From positions 1-8,977 of the forward strand of contig CANHBY010000025.1 in NCBI GenBank assembly GCA_947458895.1: a stretch of 8,977 nucleotides of DNA, read 5' to 3'. The notes below the pieces were generated by a model that saw only the letters and a program-made list of their open reading frames with translations, did not search any database and was not told the origin of the DNA. The translations under genes and the position numbers were made by a program. The stretch is from Burkholderiales bacterium (GTDB lineage: Bacteria; Pseudomonadota; Gammaproteobacteria; Burkholderiales; Burkholderiaceae_C). This document shows positions 5,634 to 8,977 of this stretch, piece after piece; the stretch's first letter is position 1, and every line of letters begins with the position of its first letter.

Positions 5634-7934
5634 TCAGGTCTTGCGTTTAGTAGCCGCTTCAGCTGATGCAAAGGCGGTCATGTTGACCACACGGCGCATG
5701 GTTGCCGAGGGCGTTAGCACGTGAGCCGGCGCTGCGGATCCCAGCAAAATGGGGCCCACCGTCACATTTTTGCCACCAGTGACCTTCAGCACGTTGAACA
5801 AAATGTTGGCTGCATCGATGTTGGGCAGCACCAGCAGGTTGGCAGAGCCGGTCAGCTTGCTGCTGGGCAGCATGGTGCTACGGATGCTTTCCGAGAGTGC
5901 CGCATCGCCGTGCATTTCGCCATCGCATTCAATGTGCGGAGCCAGCTTGACGAACAGGTCTCGTGCAGCGCGCATCCGCACGGCTGAGCCGCGTGATGAG
6001 GAGCCGTACATCGAGTGCGACAGGAAGGCCACCTTGGGAGGCACGCCGAAGCGGCGCATTTCTTCTGCGGCCAACAGGGCAATCTCAGCCAAGGCTTCGG
6101 CAGAGGGCTCTTCATTCACGAAGGTGTCGGCGATGAACAGGGCATGGTCTTCCAGCATCACCGCATTCATGGTGGCAAGCGTGTTGACGCCTTCACGACG
6201 GCCAATGACGTTTTGGACGTGCTCGAAGTGGCCATCAAAACGGCCCACCAAGCCGCACAGCAGGGCGTCGGCATGGCCGAGTCGAACCATCAGGCTGGCG
6301 ATGAGCGTGTTAGAGCGGCGCAGTGCCGCTTTGGCGGCATCGGGAGTGATGCCGTCGCGGCCCATCAGTTGGTGGTATTGCTCCCAGTATTCACGGTAGC
6401 GGGGGTCGTTCTCGGGATCGACCAACTCGAAGTCACGGCCTGCTTGAAGGCGCAGGTTGGCATGATTAATGCGCGACTTAATGACCTCTGGGCGGCCCAC
6501 CAGAATCGGCTTTGCCAGACCTTCATCAATGACAACCTGCACGGCACGCAATACACGATCGTCCTCGCCTTCGGCATAAACCACACGTGCGGGCTGAGCA
6601 CGCGCGGCCGAGAAAACGGGCCGCATGAACATGCCCGTTTGGTACACATAGCGTTCGAGGGATTGGCGATAGGCGTCGAAGTCTTGGATGGGGCGCGTGG
6701 CCACACCGGATTGCGCAGCAGCCTTGGCCACAGCGGGAGCAATGCGCAGAATCAAGCGCGCATCAAAGGGCTTGGGAATCAGGTATTCAGGGCCGAATTT
6801 GAGCTCTTCACCGGCATAAGCGGCGGCCACTTCGTCGCTGGTTTCGGCCTTGGCCAGATCAGCAATTTCGCGCACGCAGGCCAGCTTCATGGCTTCAGTG
6901 ATCTTGGTGGCGCCGCAGTCCAGGGCGCCACGGAAGATGTAGGGGAAGCAAAGAACGTTATTGACCTGGTTGGGGTAATCTGATCGGCCGGTTGCGATGA
7001 TGCAGTCGGGGCGAGCAGCCTTGGCGATCTCGGGTCGGATTTCGGGCTCAGGGTTAGCCAGCGCCAGGATGATTGGGCGATCGGCCATGGTCTTGACCAT
7101 TTCGCCAGTCAACACGCCGGAGGTTGAGCAGCCCAGGAACACGTCTGCATCGACCAGTACAGCGGCCAGAGTGGTGGCGTTGGTGCGTTGGCAGTAGCGC
7201 TGCTTGGACTCGTCAAGTTTGTCGCCGCGGCCTTCGCGGACCACGCCCTTGGAGTCGCAGACGAAAATGTTTTCGCGCTTCACGCCCAGGCCGACCATCA
7301 CGTCCAGGCAGGCAATGGCAGCAGCGCCGGCACCGGAAGTTACGAGTTTGATGTTGCCAATTTTTTTGCCGACCAGCTCCAGGCCGTTGAGCAGCGCGGC
7401 GGCCGAGATGATGGCGGTGCCGTGTTGGTCATCGTGGAACACGGGGATGTTGAGGCGATCGCGCAGCTTGCGCTCAATGGTGAAGCATTCAGGGGCCTTG
7501 ATGTCTTCCAGGTTGATGCCGCCGAGCGTTGGCTCGAGTGCAGCAATGATTTCAACCAGCTTGTCGGGATCGCGCTCGGCCAACTCAATGTCGAACACAT
7601 CAATGCCAGCGAAGTTCTTGAACAGGCAGCCCTTGCCTTCCATGACCGGCTTGCTGGCCAGCGGGCCGATATCGCCCAGGCCCAGCACGGCGGTGCCGTT
7701 GGTGATCACGCCCACCAAGTTTGCGCGAGAGGTGTACTCGGCGGCCAGGGTCGGGTCTTGCTCGATGGCCAGGCAGGGGTAAGCAACACCCGGTGAGTAG
7801 GCCAGCGACAAGTCGCGCTGATTGGACAGGGGCTTGGTGGGGTTGACAGTGATTTTCCCGCGGCGGGGAGAGCGGTGGTATTCCAGGGCGGCCGTGCGCA
7901 AGGCCTGTTCTGCTGGCGAAAGAGGCTCGCTCAT
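5634..7934 (-). CDS. maeB: NADP-dependent malic enzyme fused to a phosphotransacetylase-like domain
   Basis: This 766-residue cytoplasmic enzyme oxidatively decarboxylates malate to pyruvate, linking the TCA cycle to pyruvate and supplying NADPH. The N-terminal malic domain shows [11 protein letters not shown] at 44-54 with Y46, [12 protein letters not shown] at 90-101 with K95 (the conserved Tyr/Lys catalytic pair), metal-ligand region INLEDI at 140-145, and [10 protein letters not shown] at 166-175. The nucleotide-binding domain has SGAGAAAIA at 200-208 and [10 protein letters not shown] at 290-299. From about residue 435 to the end lies a PTA-like domain ([16 protein letters not shown] near its start). 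In Escherichia coli MaeB this domain is regulatory and responds to acetyl-CoA rather than acting as a transacetylase, so the same is likely here. Length matches E. coli MaeB (759 aa). The ATG at 7934 has GGAG (7946-7943) 8 nt upstream. An in-frame extension to 8015 is rejected because family similarity starts at the chosen Met. Confidence 0.95.
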   Translation of the reverse strand: MSEPLSPAEQALRTAALEYHRSPRRGKITVNPTKPLSNQRDLSLAYSPGVAYPCLAIEQDPTLAAEYTSRANLVGVITNGTAVLGLGDIGPLASKPVMEGKGCLFKNFAGIDVFDIELAERDPDKLVEIIAALEPTLGGINLEDIKAPECFTIERKLRDRLNIPVFHDDQHGTAIISAAALLNGLELVGKKIGNIKLVTSGAGAAAIACLDVMVGLGVKRENIFVCDSKGVVREGRGDKLDESKQRYCQRTNATTLAAVLVDADVFLGCSTSGVLTGEMVKTMADRPIILALANPEPEIRPEIAKAARPDCIIATGRSDYPNQVNNVLCFPYIFRGALDCGATKITEAMKLACVREIADLAKAETSDEVAAAYAGEELKFGPEYLIPKPFDARLILRIAPAVAKAAAQSGVATRPIQDFDAYRQSLERYVYQTGMFMRPVFSAARAQPARVVYAEGEDDRVLRAVQVVIDEGLAKPILVGRPEVIKSRINHANLRLQAGRDFELVDPENDPRYREYWEQYHQLMGRDGITPDAAKAALRRSNTLIASLMVRLGHADALLCGLVGRFDGHFEHVQNVIGRREGVNTLATMNAVMLEDHALFIADTFVNEEPSAEALAEIALLAAEEMRRFGVPPKVAFLSHSMYGSSSRGSAVRMRAARDLFVKLAPHIECDGEMHGDAALSESIRSTMLPSSKLTGSANLLVLPNIDAANILFNVLKVTGGKNVTVGPILLGSAAPAHVLTPSATMRRVVNMTAFASAEAATKRKT

Positions 7935-8112
7935 TTTTTTGTCTCCGGGACTAGTTTGAGTAAAACCCCAGAGCTTACCTGCAGACGCTGTGTTGCCTCT
8001 GGGAAAACGGCGCAAATTTGTTGGTTTGACGCAGGCGGTTGGGCCCTCAACATACCTTCGGTCTCTGAATCAGACGCGGGTGCGCGATGTCGCGGGCGGC
8101 TCATGCGCCTGT

Positions 8113-8128
8113 CTTGCGAATGCGCAAG
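8113..8128. promoter_or_regulatory. Perfect dyad CTTGCG-AATG-CGCAAG, possible operator
   Basis: A 6-bp perfect inverted repeat around a 4-nt spacer near the middle of the divergent region, about 50 bp before the candidate TATATT -10 of the deacetylase gene. The size and position suit an operator for a dimeric regulator, but no regulator is identified and it could also fold as a short RNA hairpin. Confidence 0.3.
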
Positions 8129-8200
8129 GTCGCTTCAGCGGCGCTCTCTAACCTAAGCTCAGTGCGGGCACAGGGCTATATTTAGCTCGGGCGGGGGCTG

Positions 8201-8263
8201 ATGATGGATTCAGCCGTTCTCCCTTGTTCGCTTCTCTGGCAAACAAGGGGGGTGGCGTCGTGA
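8201..8263 (+). CDS. Possible 20-residue leader peptide before the deacetylase gene
   Basis: Starting at ATGATG, this short frame encodes MMDSAVLPCSLLWQTRGVAS and ends in a TGA (8261-8263) that overlaps the GTG start of the deacetylase gene (GTGA). A G-rich stretch at 8192-8196 lies just before the first ATG and could act as a ribosome binding site. The frame runs through the whole hairpin that masks the downstream ribosome binding site. No homologue is recognised, and an ORF this short can occur by chance. Confidence 0.35.
   Translation: MMDSAVLPCSLLWQTRGVAS
8218..8252 (+). promoter_or_regulatory. Hairpin masking the ribosome binding site of the deacetylase gene
   Basis: CCCTTGTT (8221-8228) is perfectly complementary to AACAAGGG (8242-8249) around a 13-nt loop, with wobble or Watson-Crick pairs possible out to 8218/8252. 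The purine-rich AAGGGGGG at 8245-8252 is the evident Shine-Dalgarno sequence, 7 nt before the GTG at 8260, and is almost wholly inside the right arm. The fold is read by eye; the regulatory role is inferred. Confidence 0.5.
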
Positions 8264-8977
8264 ATCTGATTAACACTTTTGATGTCGAGCCCTGGTGGGC
8301 CACCGTGCCCCCGACCTTTCCAGCTTCGGCCTGGGATGGCCTGAATGACCGCAGCCCCCAGGCGGTGTGTGACTACCTGGATCTGTGCGGTGAATTCAAG
8401 GTGAGATGCACTTTTTTCATCGTGGGTTGGTGGGCCCAAAAGCACCCAGCCTTGGTGCGCCGCATGGTTCGTGATGGCCACGAACTGGGGTGTCATGGTC
8501 TGTACCATGAAGATGTTGCTACCTTGTCTCGTGCAGAGTTCTTGCGTACCACCCGATTGGCCAAGGCCTGGGTTGAAGAGGCCGGTGATGCCGCCGTGTT
8601 GGCCTATCGGGCGCCGTCGTTTTCTGTGCCGAGCAATTTGAACGGCTTCTTCAGTGACTTGCTCGAGTTGGGGTTTTCAATCGACTCGTCTGTCTGCACC
8701 GCCGCGCGCATTTATGGCGGCCGACGCAGCGGCTCGCAAACCCCGGTCAGGCCCGAGGTGGTTTTCAGCGGCGAGTTGGGGTCTCTCTTTGAGGTTCCTG
8801 TTCCAGGTGCCCATGGGCTGACATTCGAGCCCCAAGTGTTTGGCGGCGGCTATCTGCGGCTCTTACCCCAGGCAGCACTCAATGCCATCGCCGAGAGACA
8901 GACATACCAAGTGCTTTATTTGCACCCCCACGACTTTGACCTGAATTTGCCCAGCTTGCCCGGGGCCTCACGGCTGA
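8260..8977 (+). CDS. Polysaccharide deacetylase family protein (NodB-like, XrtA-type), 3' end missing
   Basis: The first 239 residues of a NodB-homology deacetylase of the DUF3473/XrtA-associated type, expected to remove N-acetyl groups from an amino-sugar polymer such as an exopolysaccharide or its precursor. Motifs seen: INTFDVEPWW at 4-13 with presumed catalytic Asp D8; GHELGCHGLYH at 73-83 with metal ligands H79 and H83 (H-x3-H); YRAPSFSV at 116-123; GFSIDSSV at 138-145; FEVPVP at 177-182; GGGYLRLLP at 195-203; and YLHPHDFD at 220-227 with presumed active-site H222. The DVE form of motif 1 and the GGGY-R-LP block separate it from classical TFDDG chitin deacetylases. There is no N-terminal signal peptide, so it is probably cytoplasmic. 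GTG at 8260 is chosen because AAGGGGGG lies 7 nt upstream and no in-frame ATG precedes it. The frame is open at the window end, so only the C-terminus is missing. It is divergent from maeB; no other polysaccharide gene is visible. Confidence 0.87.
   Translation, partial: MNLINTFDVEPWWATVPPTFPASAWDGLNDRSPQAVCDYLDLCGEFKVRCTFFIVGWWAQKHPALVRRMVRDGHELGCHGLYHEDVATLSRAEFLRTTRLAKAWVEEAGDAAVLAYRAPSFSVPSNLNGFFSDLLELGFSIDSSVCTAARIYGGRRSGSQTPVRPEVVFSGELGSLFEVPVPGAHGLTFEPQVFGGGYLRLLPQAALNAIAERQTYQVLYLHPHDFDLNLPSLPGASRL

Larger units (their letters stand above)
7935..8259. promoter_or_regulatory. Divergent intergenic region between maeB and the polysaccharide deacetylase gene
   Basis: This 325-bp region must carry promoters for both genes. 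On the + strand TATATT (8177-8182) is a good -10 candidate without a recognisable -35. Its complement is also AT-rich and could serve the other strand. Dyads seen are CTTGCG-AATG-CGCAAG at 8113-8128, CAAATTTG at 8013-8020, the near-palindrome GTTGGGCCCTCAAC at 8038-8051, and CCCAGAG/CTCTGGG at 7967-7973 and 7997-8003, which falls in the maeB leader and is followed by GTTTT on that strand. Two short ORFs end overlapping the starts of the flanking genes. No confident protein gene and no recognised riboswitch is seen. Confidence 0.45.

Noticed and set aside
6015..6983. 322-residue + strand ORF antisense to maeB
   Set aside because: It lies wholly opposite the conserved maeB coding sequence and its Gly/Gln/His-rich translation shows no domain, so it is treated as a shadow.
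7935..8015. N-terminal extension of MaeB to an upstream start at 8015
   Set aside because: The added 27 residues have no family counterpart, while the ATG at 7934 has GGAG at good spacing and gives the expected length.
7875..8156. 93-residue + strand ORF across the maeB start region
   Set aside because: It overlaps the maeB N-terminus antisense, has no recognisable motif and an Arg/Cys/Ser-rich composition typical of a shadow frame, and lacks a sensible ribosome binding site.

Overview
The window looks like an ordinary chromosomal stretch of a Burkholderiales betaproteobacterium, most likely Comamonadaceae-like. That rests on protein character (a DUF3579 protein divergent from argD, a two-domain MaeB, a PA0148-type adenine deaminase) and on the moderately high GC content. 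It is an inference from recognised families, not a database match. No rRNA, tRNA, CRISPR array, transposase, integrase or phage gene was found.

Left part (1-1436, + strand): the last 58 codons of an S49-family (SppA-like) peptidase, then a complete adenine/adenosine deaminase-family gene whose motifs favour adenine as substrate. The convergent gap after it (1257-1437) holds a long imperfect inverted repeat of about 127 bp, and a short terminator-like hairpin that competes for the repeat's right arm.

Centre left (1438-4357, - strand): an apparent operon read right to left as argD - argF - metallophosphoesterase. argD and argF overlap as TGATG and the phosphoesterase follows argF after 17 bp. 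ArgD and ArgF catalyse two late steps of arginine synthesis (N-acetylornithine transamination, then ornithine to citrulline). A 208-bp divergent region separates argD from the + strand DUF3579 gene and contains small dyads and repeated words that may be regulatory.

Centre right (4566-7934): the DUF3579 gene (+) and nth (endonuclease III, -) meet tail to tail with both stop codons inside one CTAG. Upstream of nth on the same strand lies maeB (NADP-type malic enzyme fused to a phosphotransacetylase-like domain). A strong 58-nt hairpin lies between maeB and nth.

Right end (7935-8977): a 325-bp divergent intergenic region, then a + strand polysaccharide deacetylase cut by the window end. Its ribosome binding site is inside a predicted hairpin, and a 20-codon leader ORF runs through that hairpin and ends overlapping the GTG start. 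This is the most interesting regulatory candidate here. I see no convincing new multi-gene system; the points worth checking are non-coding structures.
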